The notes beneath the pieces were generated by a model that had not been told where the DNA came from, did not search any database, and saw nothing but the letters and a program-made list of their open reading frames with translations. Shown one piece after another: positions 10,580 through 20,552 of a stretch of 64,000 nt of DNA. Both the position numbers and the translations under genes were made by a program. Position 1 is the first letter of the stretch. Each line of letters opens with the position of its first letter. The DNA comes from Hansfordia pulvinata. Lineage: Eukaryota; Ascomycota; Sordariomycetes; Xylariales. The stretch is from NCBI GenBank assembly GCA_006538405.1, contig BJKQ01000004.1, positions 434,001 to 498,000 of the forward strand, read 5' to 3'.

Positions 10580-10777
10580 CGTCTATTATTTGTCACAGTC
10601 CTTTATCAGCGAACGGAGATGAACGATATAAATATCTCGACCAGCGTTCTCCGTTGAGCCTCATTCCGCCGACAGAATCCCTTTTCCTGCTACGCTTACT
10701 TATTGACTGAACATTCAGCCTGGCCTTGCATTGTCATTACCTCTTTTACAACCTATCAATCATCTTCTGATACAGAG

Positions 10778-11323
10778 ATGCAGCTTACTGTCGGCCTTGA
10801 AGCCCTGACATTCGCGGCCTTCATGACGCATGGCGCTTATGCAGTCCACCAATCTCCCCTCAGACCTGCTAAATGGATTCTCACAACGTTTGCGAGTCTA
10901 CAAACATGCCAAGGAGATATCGCCTTGCATCGTGAACGTCACACAGGAGTTCGGAAAGAGCCCTGCCACGTCTTAAATCCGGTAACTCTCACCTCAACGT
11001 CCTCACTGCACTTGCCTTCAGATCGTTTTCCCTATCGCGTTTGCCTTTGTTTCCATGCGAGCCCTGCCATTTAGGCCCTGAGCGGTGAAAGAGCTTCAAT
11101 GGCTCGTACAGCGGACAGTCGGAACGAGTGAATCACTAATACCCATTGCTGTCTCTCTCAGTTTGAATACTATTTAATAGAACCCATCAAGGGGTCGAAA
11201 TGCCAAGTCAGGATATTTGAAGGGGATGCTTGTGCAGGTACTGCCTTCAGTATTGGTCTATCGGACGGCACCTGTCATCAAGTGTCGGAACCCCAGGTTT
11301 ACTCGTTTGACGTCAAATGCTAG
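10778..11323 (+). CDS. Small cysteine-rich secreted protein, 121 aa
   Basis: Two exons, 10778-10981 and 11162-11323. The 180-nt intron starts GTAACT and ends CTCTCAG, with an ACTAATAC branch site about 20 nt before the acceptor; both exons join in phase 0. Residues 1 to about 22 form a signal peptide (MQLTVGLEALTFAAFMTHGA). The mature protein has six Cys in all: TCQGD, PCHVLN, KCQVRIFEG, ACAGTA, TCHQV and a terminal KC. This spacing, with a SFDVKC end, is like many ascomycete small secreted proteins that form three disulphides. It was recognised by joining two short reading segments, so it would be missed by single-ORF searches. A role in host or microbe interaction is plausible from class and location only. 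An alternative acceptor at about 11020 gives a shorter, less cysteine-rich tail. Confidence 0.65.
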
Positions 11324-12307
11324 GAGATCCTCGACGGGCTGGTGGGGGACGCCACATACTCGACCATTCGGAGTTTACTAGGTCAGATTGAAATACTTAT
11401 ATATCGTCGCTACCTGATGTGCTCGTCTCCCGAGGCACTTAGCTAACGCACCTTCGCCGGCACTGACATAGTGCTCATTATCTGTATGTGCTCCCACATA
11501 CGACCATACCATCTGGAAAACTCGGGATCCCGTCCGCTCTCCCATAGATAAGCCAGATAGGGCCGGATTAGTAGTTGGGTCGGTGACGACCAGCGAATCC
11601 CCGGTGTTGTATGTTTTAGTTTTTTTAGGTCTAGGCACCACCACTCTACTATTCTTTTTTCTCACCCCGAACAGGCGTGACAGGGTCACTCACATAGGTC
11701 TGAACTGAACGTCTCTTCGGTGCATCTCCATCCCTCACTCAGTTCAGCGCTTTCCAATGCTTTCCCAAGCTGTCATGGCGTTTTCAATGGACCCCGCGTC
11801 TTGGTGACGTACGAGCACAGCCCTTTTTCGATAGCGTGGTTGAGTAGTAGCCATAGAAATGCCGAAGTCGACCGCGGGCGGCTGAAAGAAGCTGATGACA
11901 GCGGATCGACCTCACCACACGCAGCCGCAGAGACGCGTGACTGGTAGCCCGCCCGCTGGCTCAGTCTGCAGTCGAGTGGAGTGACGTTCCAATATCACCT
12001 GTCACACCACTCATGAAGGCTTGATCGGCGGCTGCCGTGCGGCTGAGGTGCAGCACGGATGGATGTGCTAACCTCAATCATCAGTCTCGAAGCCAAACCG
12101 TGACAGGGCGATCTCCGATGGTCACATCGCATCTCGTAGCTCGTCACAATCTGGCCTCGCAGCACCGCAGCCCCGGGTATTAAAGGGGGCGTTGTTCTTG
12201 ATACCCTCTGTGGTAAGCCAGAGCAGCACAACCTGATCAATCTCTCGACATCTTAGCTACATTGCACGAACGATACACCATACACGTACGTTCGCCTCCC
12301 CGACACG
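11324..12307. other. Intergenic; one questionable minus-strand ORF
   Basis: The minus-strand ORF at 11378-11689 (103 codons) contains DSLVVTDPTTNPALSGL and a MGERTGSRVF segment. It reminds me of a short ORF that recurs as a hypothetical protein in fungal genomes, perhaps part of a repeat, but I cannot confirm this and do not call it a gene. The remainder shows no coding signal. Confidence 0.4.
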
Positions 12308-12706
12308 ATGTCTTCCTCCTCCCTTCGCGTCTGGATGGAGCCCCGCGGCAAGACCATCGAGGGTCATACTGCAGAGTGCGTCCTCCTCTTCAACGGCGAG
12401 GAGGTCTGGGGCCCGGTGCATTGCCACCACAACACTACCCGTCTTAAGGAGGCGCTCAACGCGGCGGACTCCCGTTTCGACATGATTATGCGCCAGCAAG
12501 CCAAGACGGTTCAGGGTCATTTCAGTTCCATCAGCGTCAGGCTCGGATCCCATTGTTTCCTGGACAGGATGCACACGCACGCCAGCATGCAGGGCTTGTG
12601 CGACGCTGTTGAGAGCTGCTTGGCTCATGATAAGGGCGGGAACGGAGACGGTGGCGGGGACGGAAATGGGGACGGAAACGGGGACGGGGACGAGGACGGA
12701 AACTGA
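12308..12706 (+). CDS. Orphan protein with Gly/Asp/Asn-rich tail, 132 aa
   Basis: Single-exon ORF with no signal peptide or membrane segment. The first 100 or so residues are a compact mixed alpha/beta-like region with four Cys (for example AECVLLFNGEEVWGPVHCHH and GSHCFLDRM). It ends in a low-complexity tail of repeated GDGN units encoded by a GGGGACGGAAAC-like tandem repeat at about 12640-12704. No family is recognised. It belongs to the run of small orphan genes between 8.4 and 16.1 kb. It could be a real lineage-specific gene; the tail repeat has probably expanded by slippage. Confidence 0.5.
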   Translation: MSSSSLRVWMEPRGKTIEGHTAECVLLFNGEEVWGPVHCHHNTTRLKEALNAADSRFDMIMRQQAKTVQGHFSSISVRLGSHCFLDRMHTHASMQGLCDAVESCLAHDKGGNGDGGGDGNGDGNGDGDEDGN

Positions 12707-13382
12707 GGCGGTGACGGTGGTGACGGAGACGGCTCCGATTAGGCGCCATACAACTGCCAACGAGACGAGTTATGCACACACATACACACACGTCTGTTGA
12801 CGTCTGTCCCCGATTACTACACAAGAGGCTGTGCCACGTGCTCGGGGCCGACGCATCATGAGCCTTCAGGACGCCCTAGCTTTCGTGGCAAATGGACTCC
12901 AGGGGTTAGAGCTGGCAGGCGGCGGGCGGCGGGCGGTGGGCCTGGTTGGTTAAATAATAAGGTAGGCCTCGGACTCCGGGACGCCGCCTTGGATCCACCC
13001 TCGGCCGGCTCGTGGCCAAATGTCAGAAAGAATCACTGTCTGGAAGCGAGCACTCGCCACTGTCAAGTTTGGCTCCCGCACGAGCGTCGTCGCCATCGAG
13101 AGCCACCGAGCGCCCCCCTCGTTACCTAATTAGTAAGGTGTGAATCATCGCAGTGTCTCGCGCAGTCCCGCGACAGGGGAGGCTTCTCGAGTATCTTGGC
13201 TGTGTTGCCTGATTCAAGCAAAGAAAGTTGACCTCTGCATGTGCCATTGCGAGGACCAGAAGAACATCAGCAGGAAGGGAGAAGAAAGAAAAACAGCCTT
13301 CAGCATGTACTCTAGCTGCAGGCAGGTATGATAAGAGCTGAAAACACCAGGGAGCCCGTGTCTGGGCAGCCTCTCCCTCGTG
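12707..13382. other. Intergenic, nothing recognised
   Basis: Separates the Gly/Asp-tail gene from the 3' end of the kinase-like gene. Only short ORFs without motifs and a small CA-rich stretch near 12775-12792. Confidence 0.4.
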
Positions 13383-14504
13383 CTACCTGGGCGCATATTC
13401 CGCAAATCGGTCGGACCGCTGATACTTGAGTTGGAACCCCGTGGCCTTCCTCAAGATACGCCGCATTGGCAGGGCCACAGCTCCCTTCTCGTCTTGCACG
13501 TACTTGGCCCGTCCCCACGCCTCCTCAGTCCCGTATTCATGCCTAAACTTACATAATCCCAGGTCGACCATGACGGGCTGATATCGAGCAGCACTTCCCG
13601 GCTCATCCACCCGCCTGACAATGTAGTTTCTCGTCTTGACGTCCGTGTTCAAGACGCCGAACCTGTCCAGCTCGTCGATGACGCTCATGGCGTCGTCGAC
13701 GACTCTCTGCCACTCGCCCTCGGGCACTTCGTCCCGGTGCTCCGCCAGCTCTCTAAGTCGGAAACCATCCACGTACTCAAGAAGATGCCCCTTCACATCC
13801 AACATGTCCTCGGGCGGTATGCTGCTCTTATCGGCATCTTTCTTGACCAAGGACGTGAGCGCGAGCAGACGCCCATGCCGAACCGTGACTGATCTGAGGT
13901 GACGCGGGATGGAAGTCCCTTGTATGTCTCGGAGCGCGTCGTACGCTTCGAGCTCGCTGCTGTACATCTTGGTCGATTGCCACGCCATCTCTGCCTCCGT
14001 TTGGATCGGTAAGCCCGACTCCGAGTCTGGCTCTGTTGAATCCGGCTCCGAGTCGGGATCCTGACTTGCGACCCACTCTGCCGCTTCGCCAGACTTGACG
14101 TACTCGACGTATTCATGTACCTGCGATGGCTTGAGGGGAGGGCTCTCGTGGGACTGCCGCAGGCCGGCGGCGCAGCGCCAGTCGTACAACTTCAGGAAGG
14201 CGAGCGAGCCCTCCTTCAGCCCTCCCTGGGGGTCTGCCTGCACTCTGACGACCATGCAGCAGGACATGGTGAACTCGTCCATCAGCCTCTCGACCTTCAC
14301 GACGAGATCGTGCGTAGCAGGCCCATCTTGCCCCCGAAGGGCCAGCCGCAGCTCTTGTCCTTTCTCGTAGATGCTTCTGTCCTCGTAGATCGAGGAGGCG
14401 TCTTTCGACATGAGCGCCAGTGCCAGAGATGACAGGTAAAGCAGCGCGGCGACGATGTTGGCAATGGAAATCATGACTCTGGACAGTGGACAGTGACGGT
14501 GCAT
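13383..14504 (-). CDS. Kinase-like protein with N-terminal signal/anchor, 373 aa
   Basis: Single-exon protein. The start is probably the internal ATG at 14474, since it opens a hydrophobic segment (MISIANIVAALLYLSSLALA) that would act as signal peptide or membrane anchor; the ATG at 14504 adds ten residues. The C-terminal half looks like a divergent protein-kinase fold: HLLEYVDGFRLREL resembles the hinge region, VLNTDVKTRNYIV fits the catalytic-loop pattern xxDxxxxN, and VMVDLGLCKF sits where DFG should be, as DLG. A clear Gly-rich loop is not visible. An acidic SEPDSTEPDSES insert lies mid-protein. Such atypical kinases or pseudokinases are common in ascomycetes and often unassigned. Activity cannot be decided from sequence; a secretory or membrane location would be unusual and is inferred from the N-terminus. 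Confidence 0.6.
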   Translation of the reverse strand: MHRHCPLSRVMISIANIVAALLYLSSLALALMSKDASSIYEDRSIYEKGQELRLALRGQDGPATHDLVVKVERLMDEFTMSCCMVVRVQADPQGGLKEGSLAFLKLYDWRCAAGLRQSHESPPLKPSQVHEYVEYVKSGEAAEWVASQDPDSEPDSTEPDSESGLPIQTEAEMAWQSTKMYSSELEAYDALRDIQGTSIPRHLRSVTVRHGRLLALTSLVKKDADKSSIPPEDMLDVKGHLLEYVDGFRLRELAEHRDEVPEGEWQRVVDDAMSVIDELDRFGVLNTDVKTRNYIVRRVDEPGSAARYQPVMVDLGLCKFRHEYGTEEAWGRAKYVQDEKGAVALPMRRILRKATGFQLKYQRSDRFAEYAPR

Positions 14505-15529
14505 ATAATGCTACAGCCTTTGCCGAAACGACTTCGGTGTAGATCGGAGTGGAGAAGAAGAAGAAGAAGAAGAAGAAGACGGATAGAATGAACTATGTGG
14601 ATAGGAACGCGTGCATAGTCGTGCGGTATCTGGGAGGATCGACGCTTCCCAGAGTCCGAGACTTAAAGCGTGCGCTGACAGACTTCACCGCAACCGAGGT
14701 GTCCAAAGGAGTAAGGCGCACGCTTTAAATACATGTATGCAGCGCTGCTTCAGCGTTGAGCCTTAGTGCTTATTGAGGCTCGCCAATGGCCATCGCCCAC
14801 TTAGCGAGAGAGGGTCTGGGTATCTTCTAGTTTCTACCTCTGGTCGTGGTCTGGGTGGTCCATGTCTTACGTACTCCAAAATTTGCCTTCGGCAGTTTCT
14901 AGCTGGCACACGACTGCTCGCGTTCTTATCTTTCTCGTCAAGTTCACGCCACCCTGGAATCGTTTTGGAGTCCGCGCAATCCGTTTTGGTGTCGAAGAGA
15001 CGTTGGTTCGTTCCAAGTGTCACAATAAAAAAAATGGCCCGTCGAGTTGTTCGTCTTCAGAGGCAATGCAATTTAGCAAAGGTTCCGGCAACTGAGACCG
15101 AGCCTATCCTAACAAAAGACCGACACTGTCACATTCAGGTCTATTTCGAGAACCGCGCGAACGACCACAGCTGGCTCGTAGCAGTGGACTTGTGTGTGGC
15201 CACGAAGTTCCCGGTTCCATTATCACATTCAGGTCTATTTCGAGAACCGCGCGAACGGCCACAGATGGCTCGTAGCAGTGGACTTGGTTCCAATCCCGAG
15301 GGGCCCGTGTTTCCCGCGTGTCTCTTACAATATAAATGGCACCTCGATTGCTGATCATGAATCCAGAGCCAGATCACCATCCTGTCGGTACCAATAAGAA
15401 CCCTGTCGTCAAACCAACATCACGGCCTGCCCTGCCAACTCTGCATCACCTTTGGATAACCTTGACGTAGTTGAAACCCTCGACATCACCCTTCTAACTG
15501 TGTTGAACCGGCTCTAAGAAGCATTCACA
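14505..15529. other. Intergenic with GAA tract and duplicated 64-bp block
   Basis: Holds the divergent promoters of the kinase-like gene and the 15530 gene. A (GAA)n tract lies at about 14552-14579, and two 64-bp direct repeats lie at 15129-15192 and 15223-15286. No gene is supported. Confidence 0.5.
15129..15286 (+). repeat. Two 64-bp direct repeats upstream of a secreted-protein gene
   Basis: Units at 15129-15192 and 15223-15286 begin TCACATTCAGGTC and end GCAGTGGACTTG, differing at about two positions, with a 94-bp period. They lie roughly 245-400 bp before the start codon at 15530, so a promoter duplication is possible. Confidence 0.85.
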
Positions 15530-16122
15530 ATGCAAATCAAGTGCTTCCTCCTCAGCGCTTTGTTTGGAGCCGCCTTTGCTGCTCCTGCTGACCATGGGTC
15601 CAAGAACGCACGGTATGTAGCCAACCTTTATACTCCCGAAAACGTCCGGAAACATGCTCACCTTGCTGTGTTTCACAGTGGTCTGGAACTCACTGAGCGT
15701 ATCGCAACCCGCGAGCTCCCCTATGGGCACCCAAACCTGGAGGTGCGCGGCAGCGGCAAGAAGGACAGAAAGGTATGCGTATCATTTCGGTGGCCGAGTT
15801 CTGGCAGCTGACTTGCCTATAGAAAATTGCCAAGGAAAAAGTAACTACATATCTCGACGGAATTGATGCCGAGAAAATGGATTCCCAGTTCGGGGAAAAA
15901 GTGTGGGATCGTTTCCATGGCGATAACAAGTCCAGCGCTGGCGGCGCTTTCCATCTCGAAGGGATGTTGGACTCGGATGGAATATACCACGTCCGGCTTC
16001 GCTCTGCCAAGACAAATGGAGGTACCTTGTGGGAAAAGACATTCGACGAGCAGCCCAGCCCGGAAGAGGTCAAGGAGGAATTGGAAGAGAACAGGGCCGA
16101 GATTGAGAAAAAGGACAAATGA
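15530..16122 (+). CDS. Small secreted protein, 180 aa
   Basis: Exon 1 15530-15772, intron 15773-15822 (GTATGC...CTATAG), exon 2 15823-16122, joined in phase 0. The N-terminus MQIKCFLLSALFGAAFAAPA is a strong signal peptide with an AXA-type cleavage site. The mature protein is hydrophilic: FHLEGMLDSDGIYHVRLRS suggests a small beta-rich region, and the C-terminus is a charged helix rich in Glu and Lys ending in EKKDK. Almost no Cys remain after cleavage, unlike the gene at 10778. No known domain is recognised. A duplicated 64-bp block lies upstream. Probably a lineage-specific secreted protein; function unknown. Confidence 0.65.
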
Positions 16123-16929
16123 GCTTCCAACGGTGGGTCTGGCGTGGCTGCCACAAGCTCGGGTCTTCGGAGTAGAGCCAGGCATGGCGTGTAGAGATCT
16201 CAGATGGTATTCGGGATGAGAGAAGGGCCTGTCACACTCTGATCGAGGTAAGGACCAACTAGGTAGTTTCGCTCTTCCGAAAAGGACACACACTCTTTAC
16301 CACTATACTATAGAACGAGAAAAAGACAAATGAATTTAGAGCGGTCTGGAACTTATTCTCGTGTTGAATTGCTTCGCTTGCTGATGGTTGACCCCTGGCG
16401 CAGAGAACATCCCACACGACTGGTGCGTGGGGACGTGTGCCCGTTAGAGGCAAGTACGCTAAATGGTTGCTGTCCCGATCTATCGTTGGTCCAGCGCCAT
16501 GACTCAACTCTGAAATCTTGGGGACCGTGTTGCAGCCGCTTGAACCATGGAGCTTGATGCCGTTATGGATTCAGAGTCGGGCAGGCCGTGTCGAGACCGT
16601 GATTACTAGAAACACTGCCTAGGGGGGATAGGACGAGTAGCGCCAGCGTTTCCAAGGGGGCTAGCGGTACTGCAGACACCCTGTAGGTGCCTACACAGCC
16701 CCTGCAGTGGAGACTGCAGGTGGAGCCGAATGCCCCCGTACCGAGTGACTTCGGGGCTCCAGGGCTGGCCTTAGGGGGCTTTCAGGGCAATGAATGGCGG
16801 TGGGCCATCACTAAACGCCCACGTAATCATCGACGCTGCCGTACAGGCTACGAGTACGCACCTGCCAAAGGCACGTCGGCGGTAACTAATAGATGTATCC
16901 GGATAGGTACTGCAGGTACGTCAAGTATC

Positions 16930-16985
16930 TGTGCAGGCACAGTACCTATAGGTACCTAACCTACCTAGGTACCTAGGTACTGGCC
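16930..16985. repeat. Cluster of GGTACCTA/TAGGTACC palindromes
   Basis: Successive GGTACCTA and CCTAGGTACC units overlap over about 55 bp and could fold into a hairpin. Scattered single copies occur at several other intergenic sites (for example near 60144 and 60183). Confidence 0.6.
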
Positions 16986-17380
16986 ACCGGATCTGTATCA
17001 GAGCGTCCATACGACGCAACTCTGCTGTTATCAACATCGCCGAGTCTCCTGTCGCTCGCAACGACACTCGATCCCATCATTCATCATGTCGCATTCCAAC
17101 TGTGCAGTTGCAGATCTGGGGCGACGACAAGCCCCGCACGCCCGGTAGGCCCTGCTCGTCTTAGCCGCCGGCGGATATGGATGGACCACCCCGTCGTCTC
17201 TCCGCGAGCCAGAACCCATTCTCACGTTGCTTGTTGGCCATTCACCACCCGCCACACACCCAGCATGAGACCATGCTAGAGTTGGTGCAGTGCTCTTCGT
17301 GGACCTGCCTCCCGGTCTACTCGCTCACACGACTACGCGCATCGCATCGCATCGCATCGCGTCGTCTCGTATGGTATCTA

Positions 17381-17390
17381 CGAGTACTCG
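17381..17390. repeat. Dispersed palindrome CGAGTACTCG, copy 2
   Basis: Exact copy of the palindrome at 2051, with flanking TA on both sides, giving TACGAGTACTCGTA. Confidence 0.6.
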
Positions 17391-17988
17391 TACCGACTTA
17401 TTCGTGCCTTAGCTAGAGCCGCGAGGAGGGCCTCCACGTGCCTCCTACGTCAGCCGATCATTCACACGTGTGTAACCCGGGTCCACCTTAGGGTCGGTCC
17501 CCTTTATCAAGCTACATACATGTATCATGAGCAAGCTGGGAGAGCACGGCGGTCAACTCGACCCAAGCCCCTAGGTTAGTCCGACACTATCGCCTCCCTC
17601 GACTGCTCTCGGGGCGGACTCCGCGGAGATGTCAACACACTACACATACATCCTTGCCTGCGTGCCTACCTAATAACTGTCCAACTAACAGTTCTGCTTG
17701 TCAACCAGGTCTTGAACGGCCCTTTTCCGCTGTCGCCGTCCACTCTCCGCCGCTCACGCCGATTGCTGGCCACGTCGTCGTCGTTGAGACTGGAACCTTG
17801 CGAGTTCATCTGCACACAGGTCGACTTTGACATGGTCTGTCTTGAGCCAACTGTTGTGACAAGCCACAGCCGTCTGGTCTGCTGACCGCCCATGGCATAG
17901 CAGCCCGCGCCCACCGCAAGAGACAGCCCGGTTACCTCCCCCGCCCGCTCGCCTCGTCCAGCCGCCCTGGGGCCCCTCCGCCCGCACA

Positions 17989-20552
17989 ATGCCCCGCGAG
18001 ACGACCCCGCTGCTGACCCCGTCGTCCCTGACGTCCGGCCCCCCTTCCGACCGCCAGCCGGCCTCCTCGGCAGCCTCCGCCTCCCGCCCCGCCCTCCGCG
18101 GTCCTGACGTCGAGTCAGCCCTTTCCCGCAACGTGTCCAAGGAGGACCTTGTTCTGCATGGCACCGGCGTCGGCGAGCGCCTACCCTACAACGACTACAC
18201 CACCATCGACTGGCTTCACGACACCGTGCGTCCCACACTCTTGCTCTCACCTTCCCAACAAGCTGACCGCCCGCCAGTTCAAAGATGCCGTTACGCACAG
18301 GAACCTCCACGCCCGCAAGGGCCTTCGAGCCCGCCTCGCGATCTGGTGGGACCAGGTCCAGGGCTGGCTCGCCGCCGCCTTGATCGGGCTGCTTACTGCT
18401 CTCGTTGCCTACGCCGTCGACGTCAGCGTCGCCGTCGTCAGCGACTGGAAGGACGGCTATTGCACAGCCGGCGTTTTCCGCGACCGCGCCACGTGCTGCC
18501 GCCCCCCGGCGCCGCAAGGAGGTGTCCCGGCACGCCATCTGGTCCGTGGCGACAATGACGTCATGGCCGCTGCCGCCGATGTCTGCGCCGCCTGGAGGCC
18601 TTGGTCACCGTCGTGGACCGCGTCCTACGCCGTGTACACCGCGTTCGCGTTGCTTTTTGGCATCGTCGCGGGCGCCGTCACCATGACGACTCGAGCAAGC
18701 CTGCCTGCCGTAGACGACAGCGCCGACGCCTGGGGCCGTGGAGACGGTGCTAATCGAGGCAAGCCACGAGGCGGCAGAGGGGGCAAGACCATGTACATGG
18801 CAGCGGGCAGCGGAATCCCGGAGATCAAGACGATATTGTCGGGCTTTGTGATCCCGCACTTCCTCGACTTCAAGGTCCTGCTGGTCAAGGCCGTCGGGTC
18901 GACGTTCGCGGTCGCCACGGGTATGTGCTTGGGCAAGGAGGGGCCCTTTGTGCACATATCCACCTGTGTCGGCTACATAGTGGCGACCCGCTTCTCAAAG
19001 TACCGCCAGAACGAGCGCAAGCTGCGCGAGATGCTCAGCGTCGCCTGCTCCGCGGGGCTGTCGGTCGCCTTTGGTGCACCTATCGGCGGCGTGCTGTTCA
19101 GCTATGAGGTAGGAGGACCCAGAGCAGGGAGATGGGGGCGTCGCATGCATGGATGCATGCCATGGTAATCAATCTCTGACCATAAAACAGGAAATCAGTA
19201 CTTACTTTCCCCGGCACGTGCTGTGGCGATCCTTCCTCTGCTCCCTTGTCGCCGCCGCGGTGTTGCGGGAGCTAGACCCGACTGGCGAGGGACGGCTGAT
19301 TCTTTTCGAGACCAACTACGGCACCAACTACGAGGCTGCACACTACCTGATGTTCATCTTCCTGGGGATCGTAGGCGGCCTGTTCGGCGGGCTCTTCTGC
19401 CTGGCCAACTTCAAGTGGTCTAGCACGTTCCGCCGACTCTCGGTCATCAAGAACCACCCGGTCCTAGAGCTGAGCCTCGTGGTTCTCGCCACGGCGATGC
19501 TGTAGTTCCCCAACCTCCTGATACGCGATACCGGCGATCTGGTAATGGAGAAGCTGCTGGTCGACTGCCGGCAGCCAGCAGGCTCCTGGATCTGCCACCA
19601 GGAGAGCCAGGAGGATTGGTCCTGGTACTACCTCTGGCTGGTCGAAGGAACGCTGGTCAAGTTTGTGTTGACGACAATCACGTTTGGATGCAAGGTGCCT
19701 TCGGGCATCATCATCCCGGCGCTGGACGCCGGGGCCTTGTTCGGACGGCTGGTCGGGCAGGCTATACCCGACATCTCGCCGGGCATCTTCGCCATGGTCG
19801 GGGCGGCGGCGTTTCTGGCGGGCATCAGCCGCATGACGGTCAGCCTCGCGGTCATCATGTTTGAGCTGACGGGCGAGGTCGACTATATCCCGCCCTTCAT
19901 GATAGCCATCCTCACGGCCAAGTGGGTGGCTGACAGTATCTGCGAGGAGGGCGTCTACGACCTAGCCCAGCACGTCCTAGGCCACCCGTTCCTCGACCTC
20001 GAGCACAGCAGCAGTCTGGTACGCCGCTCGGGAGGATTAGTCGAGGACCTGCTCACCGGGGTAGGAGTCTGTGGCGTCAGTGAGGAGATGGTGGTGCACA
20101 CGGGCCCCGTGTACCGGGTGCGGCGGGCCGACTTGGAGGGCAAGCTGCGCCAGCTCCGGCGGCGAGGGGTCATGGACGCGGGGCTGGTGCTGGTAAACGA
20201 AGCCGGGCTGTGCCACGGATACCTACCCGAGGCGGAACTGGAATTCGTGCTGGAGCTCTTGCCGCACACAAGGCCAGCAGTCGGCGCGGGAGGGCGGGAA
20301 GGGGACAACAACGAAGACGAGGCTAGAGACGCGGAAGAAGAGGTGGACCTGGCGGGAGATCCGCTGGCCGAGTTCATCGATCGGGCGCCGCTCACGATAT
20401 GCTCCAAGGCGCCGATCGAGTTTGCTGTCGAGATGTTTGGCAAGCTCGGGTTGCGCTACCTGGTGGTGACAGAAGAGGAGACAGCGCGGGTGGTGGGCGT
20501 CGTCATGAAGAAGCAGCTGGTCAGCTACATTGAAGGGCTCAAGAGCCGGTAG
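17989..20552 (+). CDS. CLC-family chloride channel/transporter (in-frame stop)
   Basis: Chloride channel or Cl-/H+ exchanger of the fungal CLC family, probably in an endomembrane compartment. Exons 17989-18225, 18278-19108 and 19191-20552. Motifs: AAGSGIPEIK (first chloride-binding loop), CLGKEGPFVH (with the gating Glu), SVAFGAPIGGVLFSYEEIS, FGCKVPSGIIIPALDAGA (third selectivity region), FLAGISRMTVSLAVIMFEL. The C-terminus carries paired CBS-like segments (LTICSKAPIEFAVEMF, GVVMKKQLVSYIEG). All joins keep frame, and the full length of about 809 residues fits the family. One TAG at 19503-19505 interrupts an otherwise coding stretch between ATAML and FPNLLIRD. A CAG-to-TAG change would explain it and is a CpA-to-TpA transition, as RIP produces. 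Either a true null allele, readthrough or a base error. Confidence 0.88.

Larger units (their letters stand above)
8851..10777. other. AT-rich, repeat-bearing intergenic region
   Basis: Contains three copies of a roughly 150-165 bp repeat and a pair of about 62-bp direct repeats (listed separately). Copies differ mainly by C/T and G/A changes, as expected after RIP. No intact ORF with transposase or reverse-transcriptase motifs is present. Confidence 0.6.
16123..17988. other. Intergenic with GGTACC-type palindromes
   Basis: No gene. The block at about 16765-16820 shares the strings CTGGCCTTAGG and TAAACGCCC with the 10.3-10.6 kb repeats and may be a distant relative. A cluster of GGTACCTA-like palindromes lies at about 16930-16985, a GCATC pentamer repeat at about 17338-17362 and CGAGTACTCG at 17381-17390. 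The last 300 bp are the CLC promoter and leader. Confidence 0.5.

Noticed and set aside
11378..11689. 103-codon minus-strand ORF with DSLVVTDPTTNP
   Set aside because: Vaguely familiar from hypothetical fungal proteins, but no domain or transcript evidence; may be part of a repeat.
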